A stretch of 64,000 bases of DNA from VXRJ01 sp964636705 (GCA_964636705.1 CAZWUJ010000006.1:62001-126000), one strand, 5' to 3'; positions 36,067 to 44,808 are shown, counted from the stretch's first letter. Made by a program: numbers and translations. The notes: a model not told the origin generated them from the letters alone.

Positions 36067-38060
36067 CCCGCAGTGACCACAGGGCGGCAATCGCGGTCTG
36101 CACCGGGGTAACCCTTCTTGCCGCCGTGCTCGCGTTCTGGTGGAGCACGACGGAACGCTATCAGTTGACTGGCGACGAGCCGCACTACTTCATCCTGGCC
36201 GCGAGTCTGCTACGCGACGGCGACGTCGACGTGCGGAACAACTTTGATGAGGATGCGGTTACGGGTGAGATCTACGGTCCGATTGGAGGGAGACATGTCC
36301 AGACCTACAACGGCCGTGAGTACTCGAACCATACGCCGGGTCTGAGCGTCCTCTTGATCCTGCCGTTTGCCATCGGCGGGACCGTTGCCGGCCGGCTGCT
36401 GCTCTGTGTAGCGATCACGCCGATCCTCGGCTGGGCCTGTTTGCGCTGGCTTGAAGGGCGCGCGCCTCCGCAAGACATGGCGTTCATCATCGCGGGCTTG
36501 CTGCTCTGCCCGGTGATACTGCTGGGATCCGGACAGGCTTACGGGGACCTCGTGGGCGGCGTAGTGATTGTGGCGCTGGTTGTCTGGCTGTGGAATCCGG
36601 TGGGTCGAGATGACAGAGGCGCACCGAGGCGTCGATCGGCCGTAGCGTGGATGCTGTTCGGACTGGTCGCCGGTTTCCTGCCCTGGCTGCACATGAAATA
36701 CCTTGCCGTTACCGCGCTGCTCGGTCTGTTCGCGGCCTGGCAAGTCTGGACTGAACGACCGTGGCGCCACGCAGGTACTCGCGGCCCGTGGTGGGGATAC
36801 GCCTCGGCCGGTGCCTTCCTCCTGATCGGTCCGGCTACGTTGCTGGTCTATCAGATGGCGACCCACGGCCGACCGCTTGGCGGCCTGGGAGGCCAAGTAT
36901 CGAGGACGCCGTACTTCCAGGGGCTGGAGTTTCTGATCGGCAACCACCTCGATCAGGCACAGGGCCTCTTCTGGCACCAGCCTCTTTTGTGGTGCGGACT
37001 CGTCGCGCTCGGCTGGATGATCCGGGTGCGGCATCGATTCACTATTCACTGGCTGCTGCTCTATGGCTCTCTCATGGCGCCGCCCGCGTTATTGGCGGAA
37101 TGGGCCGGCATACCGCTTGGGCGGTTGAACTGGCCCGGCATGTGGCTCTGGCTCCTTCCCATCGGCTGGTGGATGGCAGCGGAACGAACCAGCCTTTCCC
37201 GGTACATCCGTCCGGTGTTGCTGGCCGCGTTCGCGTACCAGGCGATGCTGGCGTTGCGCTGGGTTCCAAGTCCGACGGAACTCTTCCAGGGTCCGTTCTC
37301 GAGCCTGGTCTGGGAGCGCGATTCCCTGTTCCCGCTGCCGGTGCGCTACGCCCTTCCCCACTTCTATCTCCGCGCCGGAGACGGCTGGTGGGTAGTCCGG
37401 TACCTGGAGTACCTGCCCAACCTGATCTGGGTGGTGGTGGCGGCCCTCCTGTTCGTCACCGGATGGATGTGGAGCGAGGACGGACGGCGCCGGCTGCGCC
37501 CGGTCTGGGCCAGTGGCCTGGTCGTCGCGGCCCTGCTATTGCCGGTAGAGCCGACGGCGGACCGGGCAGGGCCGCATGACGACGCGCTGCATGAACAGTT
37601 GACGCAATCCATTAACAGCACCTTCCCGCGCCGATTCGAAGCGGAGCGCATGACGCCCATGCAGACCGCCTCCCAGTCAACGCGTGAGGATCCGAACGCC
37701 AGCGATGGTTACGCTCGGGACACGACCGCAGCGTTGGAAAGGCCGGACCAGTTCATAGTCTTTGGTCCCTACCTGGACCTCGAGGCTGGACGCTATCGCG
37801 TCGAGGCGACCCTGCGTCTCGCCGAACCCACCGCACTCGAGGTTGCCGGCCGGTTCGACGTGATGCACGGACGCGGGCGGAACCTCCTCGCCAGTGTCCC
37901 GGTCGCTTCCGACCGCCTGCCGACGGATGGCGCTTATGCGAAGCTCGCGGTCAGCTTCGAGGCCGCGGCAGCGCTGGACGATGTCGAATTCCGGGTCGCC
38001 GCCATTCCGGGGGCCGACCTTCTGGTCGACTGCATCGACCTCATTCCGGTCCTGCCATGA
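36063..38060 (+). CDS. GT-C type membrane glycosyltransferase, tandem paralog 3
   Basis: A 665-residue paralog from ATG 36063 (MTRSDHRAAIAVCTGVTLL). It has LTGDEPHYFILAASLLRDGD in the first loop, about ten helices and the soluble C-terminal domain ending CIDLIPVLP. An in-frame upstream extension exists but overlaps paralog 2 and is not homologous. The loop that carries the REP insert in paralog 2 is short here (NPVGRDDRGAPRRRS), which shows the uninserted state. It overlaps both neighbours by 4 bp. Confidence 0.8.
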   Translation: MTRSDHRAAIAVCTGVTLLAAVLAFWWSTTERYQLTGDEPHYFILAASLLRDGDVDVRNNFDEDAVTGEIYGPIGGRHVQTYNGREYSNHTPGLSVLLILPFAIGGTVAGRLLLCVAITPILGWACLRWLEGRAPPQDMAFIIAGLLLCPVILLGSGQAYGDLVGGVVIVALVVWLWNPVGRDDRGAPRRRSAVAWMLFGLVAGFLPWLHMKYLAVTALLGLFAAWQVWTERPWRHAGTRGPWWGYASAGAFLLIGPATLLVYQMATHGRPLGGLGGQVSRTPYFQGLEFLIGNHLDQAQGLFWHQPLLWCGLVALGWMIRVRHRFTIHWLLLYGSLMAPPALLAEWAGIPLGRLNWPGMWLWLLPIGWWMAAERTSLSRYIRPVLLAAFAYQAMLALRWVPSPTELFQGPFSSLVWERDSLFPLPVRYALPHFYLRAGDGWWVVRYLEYLPNLIWVVVAALLFVTGWMWSEDGRRRLRPVWASGLVVAALLLPVEPTADRAGPHDDALHEQLTQSINSTFPRRFEAERMTPMQTASQSTREDPNASDGYARDTTAALERPDQFIVFGPYLDLEAGRYRVEATLRLAEPTALEVAGRFDVMHGRGRNLLASVPVASDRLPTDGAYAKLAVSFEAAAALDDVEFRVAAIPGADLLVDCIDLIPVLP

Positions 38061-39892
38061 CGCGGCGCCTTCTTCTCTGCCTGCCCTGCGCGCTGTTGGT
38101 CGCACTGAGCGCCTATCTGGCGGTGCATTGGACGGCGTCCGGGGCTCTCCCGATCATCGGCGACGAACCGCACTACCTGATCACGTCGGCGAGCGTGGTG
38201 CGCGACGGCGACCTGGACGTCGCGAACAACCATGAGTACGAAAACAACGCCCGCGAGGTATTCCCCAGCGACCTCGTGCCGCACGCGTTTCGCGAGGGGA
38301 ACCACCTGTGGCCCCAACGCATGCCGGGCCTCAGTGTGCTCCTCGCCATCCCGTTCGGCCTCGGCGGCGCGACAGGCGCGCGCGCAGCGCTACCGCTCCT
38401 GATCATTCCGGTGCTTGCCCTCGCCGTCTATCGGTGGAGCCGAACCTGTCTGGGTCCGCTCGATGCGACGGTGGCGTCGGTCGGCGTGCTGGCATGCAGT
38501 CCCGTCGTCTTCGGGGCGACGCAGATCTACCCCGACCTCCTGGTGGGCGCCGCTGCTCTCACGCTGCTGGGCTGGCTCTGGGGCAGCGAGCGACACACCT
38601 ACCTGGGATGGTGCGTCTATTGGTGCGTAGCCGGCCTGCTTTGCTGGATGCACGTCAAGTACTACGCGGCCACCGCGGTGCTGGCGGCCCTCGGCGCCTG
38701 GCAACTCCGGCGAGACGGCAACCCCCACTCGACGGTCGCGAATCACCTGACCTTCGGCGGTCTTCTGCTGGCGGGTCCGGTCCTCTTCTGGACGTTCTCA
38801 GTTCCGGCGTTCGGAAACATCATGGGCGGACGGGGTGGCGGGGAACTGAACCTCGGCTTCGTCCAGGCGCTGGAGCTCTTCCTGGGGCTGCACATCGACC
38901 AGGTTCACGGCCTGTTCGTCCAGCAACCGATCCTGCTGTCGGGTCTCGTCGCGCTGGGCTGGATGGTCCGGAGGCGCCATCCCCTGACGCTGCCCTGGCT
39001 CGTGGTGTACTCGTCGCTGATCGCTCCCAACGCCCTGCAACATATTCCGTATGGCGGTCATATCGCACCGGCCGGACGGTACGGCTGGGCGGCGATGTGG
39101 CTGTGGCTGGTTCCGATCGGCATTGTCATCGGCGAACTACGGGGTCGGGCGTCGTTCTCAAGAGCCATCGGGCTGACCGTACTCGCGGGTATCGCCTACC
39201 AGGCAGTACTGGCGTTCCAGTGGCTGCCCGTACCGCAACGTTTGTTCAACGGGCTGTTCGGTCCCGGCATGTGGCAACCATCGCTCTTCTCGCCCGGCGT
39301 AATGCTGTCGCTCCCGAAGCTCGGCCCTCACGCCGACCTCATCTATCCTCCGAACCTCGTCTGGACGGCCGGCGCCCTGTCGCTTCTTGTCGCGGGTTGG
39401 CTTCGGCCATCACGATGGCGCTACGCGCCTTTGCTGGCGACCGCGGTCGTTGCCGTGTTCCTGCTGCCGGTCGACGACACACTGGATCGCTCGAACGTCG
39501 TGCCCCGTCGATACGAAGCAGAGCACACGCCGGCTCGGTGCACCGTGCTTCCCCGAGGGAACGCCAGCAATGGCCACAGTTGCCGGCAGGACGCCGACAA
39601 CGTCTACGCGGTGGCCGGACCGTTCGTAACGCTGGAGCCGGGAGCGTACCGGGTCATCGCGGCGGTAAGGCCGGCGGCCGCGAGAGGCGATGGAGTCATC
39701 GACGTAGTCGCGAACCGGGGCAACGAATTCATCGCGCGTAGCAGCATTCCGCTGATGCCGGCTCCTGGCTGGACGTTTGTCACAGCGGATTTCGCTATCC
39801 GCCGAACCGCTCGCGAGGTCGAATTCCGCCTCCGCGGATACCGGGGGCTGGAAGTCGACTACGTCGAACTCTGCAGAAGTAGCGAGTGCTGA
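38057..39892 (+). CDS. GT-C type membrane glycosyltransferase, tandem paralog 4
   Basis: A 611-residue, more divergent paralog: IIGDEPHYLITSASVVRDGD in the first loop, similar transmembrane order and a shorter C-terminal domain ending GLEVDYVELCRSSEC. It closes the plus-strand operon and converges on the GT2 gene 45 bp away. Divergence from the other three suggests an older duplication or a different substrate. Confidence 0.78.
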   Translation: MTRRLLLCLPCALLVALSAYLAVHWTASGALPIIGDEPHYLITSASVVRDGDLDVANNHEYENNAREVFPSDLVPHAFREGNHLWPQRMPGLSVLLAIPFGLGGATGARAALPLLIIPVLALAVYRWSRTCLGPLDATVASVGVLACSPVVFGATQIYPDLLVGAAALTLLGWLWGSERHTYLGWCVYWCVAGLLCWMHVKYYAATAVLAALGAWQLRRDGNPHSTVANHLTFGGLLLAGPVLFWTFSVPAFGNIMGGRGGGELNLGFVQALELFLGLHIDQVHGLFVQQPILLSGLVALGWMVRRRHPLTLPWLVVYSSLIAPNALQHIPYGGHIAPAGRYGWAAMWLWLVPIGIVIGELRGRASFSRAIGLTVLAGIAYQAVLAFQWLPVPQRLFNGLFGPGMWQPSLFSPGVMLSLPKLGPHADLIYPPNLVWTAGALSLLVAGWLRPSRWRYAPLLATAVVAVFLLPVDDTLDRSNVVPRRYEAEHTPARCTVLPRGNASNGHSCRQDADNVYAVAGPFVTLEPGAYRVIAAVRPAAARGDGVIDVVANRGNEFIARSSIPLMPAPGWTFVTADFAIRRTAREVEFRLRGYRGLEVDYVELCRSSEC

Positions 39893-39919
39893 AGGACGGA
39901 TGCCGATTCCCGCACTCGC
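39882..39919. terminator. inverted repeat between convergent genes
   Basis: GCGAGTGC (39882-39889) pairs perfectly with GCACTCGC (39912-39919), loop about 22 bases, straddling the stop of the last GT-C gene and the gap before the GT2 gene. The position suits a bidirectional terminator, but there is no T-tract. Confidence 0.4.
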
Positions 39920-39937
39920 GGTCATCCGCTTGCGGCG

Positions 39938-40618
39938 TCACCAGCGGTGCTTCAGGAGCGTCCATACCGCTTCGAAGAAGTCCTTCCAGGAGATTTTCTT
40001 CCCCTCGGCGAAACTGCGCCCCCGGTACCGGATCGGCACCTCGTGGATGCGGATGCCGCGCTTCAGGATCTTGGCCGTAATCTCCGGCTCGAAGTCGAAA
40101 CTGTTCGCCACCGTCTCGATCTGCTGCAGCAGTGTCCGGTCGATCAGCTTGTAGCAGGTCTCCATGTCGGTCAGCGACGAACCGTAGCAGCGGTTGGTCA
40201 GCCAGGTCAGAAGACGGTTGCCCACGCGGTGACGGATCGACATGTCGGGGCGCCCTGCCGCCAGGCGCGAGCCGTACACCACCTGCGCCCTCTCGCTTGT
40301 CGCGACGCGTAGCAGGGCCGGGTAGTCGGCCGGGTCGTACTCGAGGTCGGCATCCTGCACGATGACGTAGTCGCCGGTGGCGCGAGCGAAACCGGCCCTG
40401 AGCGCCGCGCCCTTGCCGCGGTTGGCGGGCTGCAGCAGCAGGGTCATGCCGTCTCCGTCGCGCTGCGCCCGCTCCTGCAGCAGCTCACGCGTTCCGTCGG
40501 TGGAACCGTCGTCCACGACGATCACCTCCGTCTCCAGCTCGACCGCGGCCACGCGGTCGAGCAGTTCGTTGATCGTCGCCCGCTCGTTGTAGACCGGGAT
40601 CACTACGGATAGACGCAT
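39938..40618 (-). CDS. family 2 glycosyltransferase (dolichol-phosphate mannose synthase type)
   Basis: A 226-residue soluble GT2 enzyme: MRLSVVIPVYNERATINELL, the nucleotide-binding VIVVDDGSTDGTRELL, the DxD motif in IVQDADLEYDPADYP, and the C-terminal basic motif IPIRYRGRSFAEGKKISW. No membrane anchor is present. Such enzymes load a sugar on polyprenyl phosphate, the donor used by GT-C transferases, so it fits functionally with the adjacent GT-C operon although transcribed towards it. Confidence 0.9.
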   Translation of the reverse strand: MRLSVVIPVYNERATINELLDRVAAVELETEVIVVDDGSTDGTRELLQERAQRDGDGMTLLLQPANRGKGAALRAGFARATGDYVIVQDADLEYDPADYPALLRVATSERAQVVYGSRLAAGRPDMSIRHRVGNRLLTWLTNRCYGSSLTDMETCYKLIDRTLLQQIETVANSFDFEPEITAKILKRGIRIHEVPIRYRGRSFAEGKKISWKDFFEAVWTLLKHRW

Positions 40619-40820
40619 GGTCAGTTGCGCGGGACGCGCGCATCATACAATTCCTGTGATCTCCCTGTTGACGCGGGAGGATGCGCCCTTCGCGTCGGCC
40701 CGCAGGGTGGTGTGAGTTGACGCTAATGCCATTTAACGTGCCTTATACCAAGCATCAATATGGAAACCATGTAGCGTATTTCTGTCCAGTTTTTTCCTCA
40801 CAAACCGTGATGGTAAGTAC
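40619..40820. other. AT-richer intergenic region
   Basis: About 200 bp between divergent genes with clearly lower GC than its surroundings, including CCAGTTTTTTCC and CAATATGG stretches. It should contain the promoters of the GT2 gene and of the yceI-porin pair. No coding sequence, tRNA or clear operator was recognised; a relic of transferred DNA is possible. Confidence 0.4.
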
Positions 40821-41570
40821 ATGACATTTCGTCTAGCATCTACCATCTTTTGGCTGTCGCGCCGGAAGTGCCGGCCTGGGGGCCGGCGAACCGGAGAGGG
40901 AAGCGCCCTCCCCCCCGGCGAGCGCAGCGGACGGCGCACCAGCGTGCGCAGCGGACGGCGAACCGGACAGCGCGCCATCGTCGTTGGTGCCCTCGTCGCC
41001 CTTGCCCTGGGCGGCGTGCCCGGTGCGGTCGCCGCCGAGTCGTGGAGCGTCGTTGCGGGAGACGTCGAGGTCCGCTGCCGGATGACGGTCGGCGGCAGCT
41101 TCAGTATCGTGACGACCGCGCTTTCCGGCGCCCTCCAACTCTGGGACCCCGCCGGCGCGGACTACGCCGGCGAGCTCCGCGTCGACCTCACGACTCTCGA
41201 CAGCGGCCTCGACTTGCGCAACTCCCATCTCCGCGACACCTACCTCGAGGTCGAGCGCGGCCCGGAGTTCCAATCCACGGTGCTCTCGGATCTCGTCCTC
41301 GATGATCCGCTGCCCGCTGGCGCCGGCCGTCACGAGACGCGGTTTTCCGCGACGCTCGCACTCCACGGCGTCCAGCGCCCGGTCGAGGGCGAGGCGGACT
41401 TGCGCCGCCGCGACGGACAGGTTGCGGTGGAAGCTACGTTCGCCATCAGCCTGGAAGCCTTCGACATCCCGCCCCCCCGCTACCTGGGGGTCGGCGTCCG
41501 GGATACCGTTGAGGTCACCGTCACCTTCGACGCGGCGCGCGCCGATGCGCCGTCCGGCGGCACGCCATGA
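40821..41570 (+). CDS. YceI-family periplasmic protein
   Basis: The YceI lipocalin-like domain spans the last 175 residues: VRCRMTVGGSFSIVTTALSG, YAGELRVDLTTLDSGLDLRN, HLRDTYLEVERGPEFQSTVL, RFSATLALHGVQRPVEGEAD and FDIPPPRYLGVGVRDTVEVT. A signal peptide (AIVVGALVALALGGVPGAVA) precedes it. The first 40 residues from the ATG are Arg-rich and partly encoded by a REP unit, so the working start may instead be the GTG at 40944; the 5' end is unsettled. YceI proteins bind isoprenoid-like lipids in the envelope. It overlaps the porin gene by 4 bp. Confidence 0.82.
   Translation: MTFRLASTIFWLSRRKCRPGGRRTGEGSALPPGERSGRRTSVRSGRRTGQRAIVVGALVALALGGVPGAVAAESWSVVAGDVEVRCRMTVGGSFSIVTTALSGALQLWDPAGADYAGELRVDLTTLDSGLDLRNSHLRDTYLEVERGPEFQSTVLSDLVLDDPLPAGAGRHETRFSATLALHGVQRPVEGEADLRRRDGQVAVEATFAISLEAFDIPPPRYLGVGVRDTVEVTVTFDAARADAPSGGTP
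40869..40892. repeat. single REP unit at the yceI 5' end
   Basis: One 24-bp unit (GCCGGCC-TGGG-GGCCGGC core, inverted relative to the selA unit), followed by GC-rich short duplications (GAGCGCAGCGGACGGCG and GTGCGCAGCGGACGGCG). Confidence 0.75.
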
Positions 41571-42754
41571 CCGGCTCCAGAGCGCGACACGCCACGACGG
41601 GCGCGCGACGAAGCCGGGCCGTCACACGCCTCGCCCTCGCCGTCGCTACGCTGCTCCCGGCGTGGGGTGCCGGGCCGGCGTTCGCGGAGCCTACCTTCCT
41701 GTCCAGGCAGTATCCGCGCTGCACCGCCTGCCACTACTCGGAATCGGGCGGCGGGCTGCTGACGCCGTACGGACGATCGCTGTCGCGGGAGGAGATCTCG
41801 ACGTTCGGTCGCCAAGGCGCCGGCGCGGATCCGGCGCAGCCGGCGGCGGGCGAGGAAGGCTTCCTTTTCGGCGTTCTCGGGAACGAGAGCCCGCTCCAGC
41901 TCGGTCTCGACATCCGGCCCTCGCGCGTGGGCGTCACCGTCCCCGGGCGGACCCTCAGCGACCGCAGCTTCCTGATGAACCTCGACCTGCAGGCGGCATG
42001 GCAGCGCAACGGCTGGACCGCCTACGGGACCATCGGACGCGAGCCCACCCGCGGCGCAGGCCGCGTCGTGTCGTACGAACACTGGGTGTCCTACCAGGCC
42101 ACCGAGGCAGTCAGCGTGCGCGGCGGGCGCTTCCTGCCCGCGTACGGGGTCCGGTTCGCCGACCACACGTCGTTCACGCGCGAGCGGCTCGACCTCGCGC
42201 AGGACGATCAGATCTACGGCGTCGAGGTGGGCCTGTCGACGGACCGGACGCTGCTGCAAGTCTCGGCCGGACCGGGACGCGCCGAATCGCTCATCGACGG
42301 CGACGGACGCAACGCCTTCACCGGGTCCGCCCGGTTCCAGGTCGACGTGGATCCCCGAACCGTCCTCGCGGCATCCGGCCTCTACCGCGGCGCGTCCGAC
42401 GCCGGTCCGTCACAAACCGGCGGCGGACTGTCCTTCGGCTACGCCCCGGCCGCCTGGCTCACCACGTGGACGCATGTCGACGTTCAGCACCAGGCGTTGC
42501 GGGCGAGCAACCGCTCCTACATCGTCGCCAACCAGACCTCGGTCGAGGCCGTGCGCGGCCTCTGGCTCCGCGTATCGCCCCAGGTGCGGTGGACGGACGC
42601 CGACCCGGGAGGCGAAATCCGCCGCATGGTCTACGGGCTGGATTTCTATCCGCGCACCCACTGGCACGTCAACGTTTCCTACTACCGCGACCACCTGCCC
42701 TTCAACGGCCGACGCGTCCGGACGCTGCTTGCCCAGTTGCACCTGTACCTGTAG
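41567..42754 (+). CDS. outer-membrane porin-like protein with a haem c motif
   Basis: A 395-residue exported protein. The signal peptide (residues about 18-41, ending AFAE) is followed at once by a c-type haem motif, RCTACH (Cys52-His56). The rest is a predicted beta-barrel with alternating strands (FLMNLDLQAAWQRNGWTAYG, SYEHWVSYQATEAVSVRGGR, RTVLAASGLYRGASD) ending in aromatic LLAQLHLYL. The architecture suggests a porin or electron-conduit component that binds one haem at its periplasmic N-terminus; this is inference. It overlaps yceI by 4 bp. Its last 69 bp recur 334 bp downstream. Confidence 0.72.
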   Translation: MTGSRARHATTGARRSRAVTRLALAVATLLPAWGAGPAFAEPTFLSRQYPRCTACHYSESGGGLLTPYGRSLSREEISTFGRQGAGADPAQPAAGEEGFLFGVLGNESPLQLGLDIRPSRVGVTVPGRTLSDRSFLMNLDLQAAWQRNGWTAYGTIGREPTRGAGRVVSYEHWVSYQATEAVSVRGGRFLPAYGVRFADHTSFTRERLDLAQDDQIYGVEVGLSTDRTLLQVSAGPGRAESLIDGDGRNAFTGSARFQVDVDPRTVLAASGLYRGASDAGPSQTGGGLSFGYAPAAWLTTWTHVDVQHQALRASNRSYIVANQTSVEAVRGLWLRVSPQVRWTDADPGGEIRRMVYGLDFYPRTHWHVNVSYYRDHLPFNGRRVRTLLAQLHLYL

Positions 42755-42797
42755 CAGGGGAGACACTCGGCCAACTGGACGTGTCAACGAGCATCAT
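42755..42797 (-). pseudogene. VapC PIN-toxin start, cut off after about nine codons
   Basis: Directly overlapping the vapB stop, ATGATGCTCGTTGA opens MMLVDTSSW, the standard N-terminus of PIN toxins with the first catalytic Asp. The sequence then diverges and reaches the porin tail copy, so the toxin is lost. Confidence 0.6.
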
Positions 42798-42993
42798 CGC
42801 GACGCCCTCGCAACTCCTCGAGGTCGCCGTCCCAACCCGATCCGCGCATCCGGCGGGCTTCCTCGAGGCTGAGCGGTTCTGAAGCGAGCCTTCGCAGCGC
42901 GGAATCGATTGCTTTTCGCTTCGTGGCCCAGCGGTTGCGCTTCGCGACCTCCGAGCTGCCACCGTCGTCGGCCTCTACCTTGATGCGTGACAT
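42784..42993 (-). CDS. VapB-type antitoxin, orphan
   Basis: A 69-residue protein, MSRIKVEADDGGSSEVAKRN, ending ALRRLASEPLSLEEARRMRG then SGWDGDLEELRG. The GSGW(D/E)GDL(D/E)E(L/M)R ending is typical of VapB antitoxins that neutralise PIN RNases. The cognate toxin is reduced to its first codons at the overlapping 3' end. The antitoxin may still be made but has no local partner. It is bounded by the duplicated porin tails. Confidence 0.6.
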   Translation of the reverse strand: MSRIKVEADDGGSSEVAKRNRWATKRKAIDSALRRLASEPLSLEEARRMRGSGWDGDLEELRGRRDDAR

Positions 42994-43097
42994 ACATCAG
43001 TCATACACCAATCAGGACTCGCGACCGCTTGCCCTTCAACGGCCGACGCGCCTGGACACTGCTTGCCCAGTCGCACCTGTACCTGTAGCGTGAAGTC

Positions 43098-43562
43098 ATG
43101 GCCGCACTCCTTCGACTCTCCGCGCTCGTCTCCCTCGTGTTCCTTGGGACGGGTCTTGCCGCCTGCGGCGGCGACTCCCCCGCTCCGACCGCTCCAACGA
43201 CGCCGTCAACGCCAGCGACACCGACAACGCCGAGCACCGACACGTTGATGCCGACGCTGTCGAGCATCCAGAGCATGGTGTTCAACGAGTCGTGCATCGA
43301 ACACCACGGCGACCACGCTACCGAGGGAGACCTCGATCTCACGGACGGCATGTCCTACGCCCACCTGGTGAACGTGGCCAGCTTTCAGGCGCCGACCATC
43401 GATCGGGTGGAGCCCAACAATGCGGAGAACAGCTACCTGATCCACAAACTTGAAGGCCGCGCAGGCATCGTGGGCGACCCCATGCCACCGGATGAGCCGC
43501 TCACGACCGAGCAGATCGACGTCATCAAGCAGTGGATCAACGACGGCGCGCAGGACAACTGA
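43098..43562 (+). CDS. lipoprotein with a cytochrome c-like domain lacking a proper haem motif
   Basis: A 154-residue lipoprotein: signal peptide with lipobox GLAAC (Cys23), then a Thr/Pro linker, then a domain like planctomycete-type cytochrome c: LDLTDGMSYAHLVNVASFQA, RVEPNNAENSYLIHKLEG, DPMPPDEPLTTEQID and IKQWINDGAQDN. The expected CxxCH motif is CIEHH (Cys66, His69, His70), so the second haem-linking cysteine is absent. Either covalent haem attachment is lost or the protein uses another mode. It follows the duplicated porin tail by 9 bp. Confidence 0.75.
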   Translation: MAALLRLSALVSLVFLGTGLAACGGDSPAPTAPTTPSTPATPTTPSTDTLMPTLSSIQSMVFNESCIEHHGDHATEGDLDLTDGMSYAHLVNVASFQAPTIDRVEPNNAENSYLIHKLEGRAGIVGDPMPPDEPLTTEQIDVIKQWINDGAQDN

Positions 43563-43689
43563 AGCGCCCTGTCACCGTCCGTAATCCACTTCACGTGCGA
43601 CCGCGCCGAGGCCGTCGCGCGGCGTCCTATAGATCTCAAGACCCTGGAGGGGGATCTTCAAGGGCGTCCATCATGCGACGCTATCACGG

Positions 43690-44808
43690 TCAGCGCTCGT
43701 GGATTTCCTCTCTCGTCAACTTTCGCCCGACGTTCAATCGGCCTTGCAGATCGCGCATTGCGTCGACGGCATCGCCAGCTTGCTGCCTGCGGCCCGATAC
43801 ACCCCTGCCGGGCTCGGCGATCAGGTCGAAGTGGAGCGCGTCGCCGGCCACGACACCGGAAGTCGTCAACTCCCGGCTCCGCCGCTCCCAATAGGCCATC
43901 AGGTCCGCTGACCGCTCGAACGTGGCATCGTCGCCGTAGGCGCTGGTGGCCTGTATGGCCGGATAGAAGCCAAGGATCCAGTCGATCAGTCGTGCCGGAT
44001 CCTCGTGGCCGTGGTTGATGAGGTAGGTCGGACTGAACTCGACGATGAGGGTGGGGCGGTGGCGCTCGATCAGGTCGCGGCAGCCTTCGAGGGCGAGCGG
44101 CTCGTGCCCCTCCACGTCCATCTTCAGGAGATCGACGCGCGGCGCCCACGAGAGCGCCTCATCGAGGACAACGGATTGCGCATAGACCGCCGACGCGCCC
44201 GGCTGCTCCGCGTCGACGACGTGCGCGTTGGAGCCGCCGGTGAGCGCTACGAGGCCGGTTCGATCCGACGCCGCGTAGGGCAGCACCCTCACGTTGCCGG
44301 CCTGGTTCAACGCGACGCCGGCGTACAACAACTGGACGTTGTCGAGGTTGGGCTCCACGGCGATCACCAGTCCCTGCTTGCCCACCAGGGTTGCGGCCAG
44401 CAGGGCGATGCAGCCAATGTTGGCGCCCACATCGACTACTACATCCCCCTCCCGCACGCGTTCCCGGATCGCCTGGCGCACATGGGGCTCGTACTCGCGG
44501 GTATTGAGAATCCCGCGCAGGAAGGGTTCCGTTTCCATTTCCTCGTGCAGGCACACCTGGTAGCCACCGAGATCGACCGCGGTCGGACCGCTGCCGGCAA
44601 GACCGCGGGCTTCCTCGGAGTTGATGAAGCTGCTGACCAGCTCGTCGAGCGTGATGCCGCGCGCCATTTCCCGCTGATGGTGGGCGAAGCCGGCCGGGTC
44701 CGGCGGGCGGCGGAGGAACAGGCGGTAGCAGTAGTAGATGTCGTCTTCGGTGACGGTGTGCTCCCAGCGTCGCAACCACCGACTCAACAGACGACGCAGC
44801 GATGGCAT
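43690..44808 (-). CDS. FkbM-family methyltransferase with N-terminal DUF4214-like region
   Basis: A 372-residue SAM-dependent methyltransferase. Residues about 18-75 resemble DUF4214 (DDIYYCYRLFLRRPPDPAGF, DELVSSFINSEEARGL). The FkbM domain follows, with SAM motif I VVVDVGANIGCIALLAATLV, then VIAVEPNLDNVQLL and VDLLKMDVEGHEPLALEGCR, the FkbM signature. Members methylate sugars or glycans, which suits the surface-polysaccharide genes of the region, but the substrate is unknown. It starts one base into the purH stop (TGATG). Confidence 0.88.
   Translation of the reverse strand: MPSLRRLLSRWLRRWEHTVTEDDIYYCYRLFLRRPPDPAGFAHHQREMARGITLDELVSSFINSEEARGLAGSGPTAVDLGGYQVCLHEEMETEPFLRGILNTREYEPHVRQAIRERVREGDVVVDVGANIGCIALLAATLVGKQGLVIAVEPNLDNVQLLYAGVALNQAGNVRVLPYAASDRTGLVALTGGSNAHVVDAEQPGASAVYAQSVVLDEALSWAPRVDLLKMDVEGHEPLALEGCRDLIERHRPTLIVEFSPTYLINHGHEDPARLIDWILGFYPAIQATSAYGDDATFERSADLMAYWERRSRELTTSGVVAGDALHFDLIAEPGRGVSGRRQQAGDAVDAMRDLQGRLNVGRKLTREEIHER

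Larger units (their letters stand above)
42686..43088. repeat. direct repeat of the porin 3' end flanking a vapBC relic
   Basis: The last 69 bp of the porin gene (42686-42754, including the stop) reappear at 43020-43088 with six differences, all transitions. The 265 bp between the copies hold the vapB-like gene and the start of vapC. The second copy also ends in CACCTGTACCTGTAG but belongs to no gene. Confidence 0.88.

Noticed and set aside
40733..40978. Minus-strand open frame of 81 codons
   Set aside because: It translates the REP unit and GC-rich duplications into Arg/Pro-rich sequence and has no recognisable domain or ribosome binding site.
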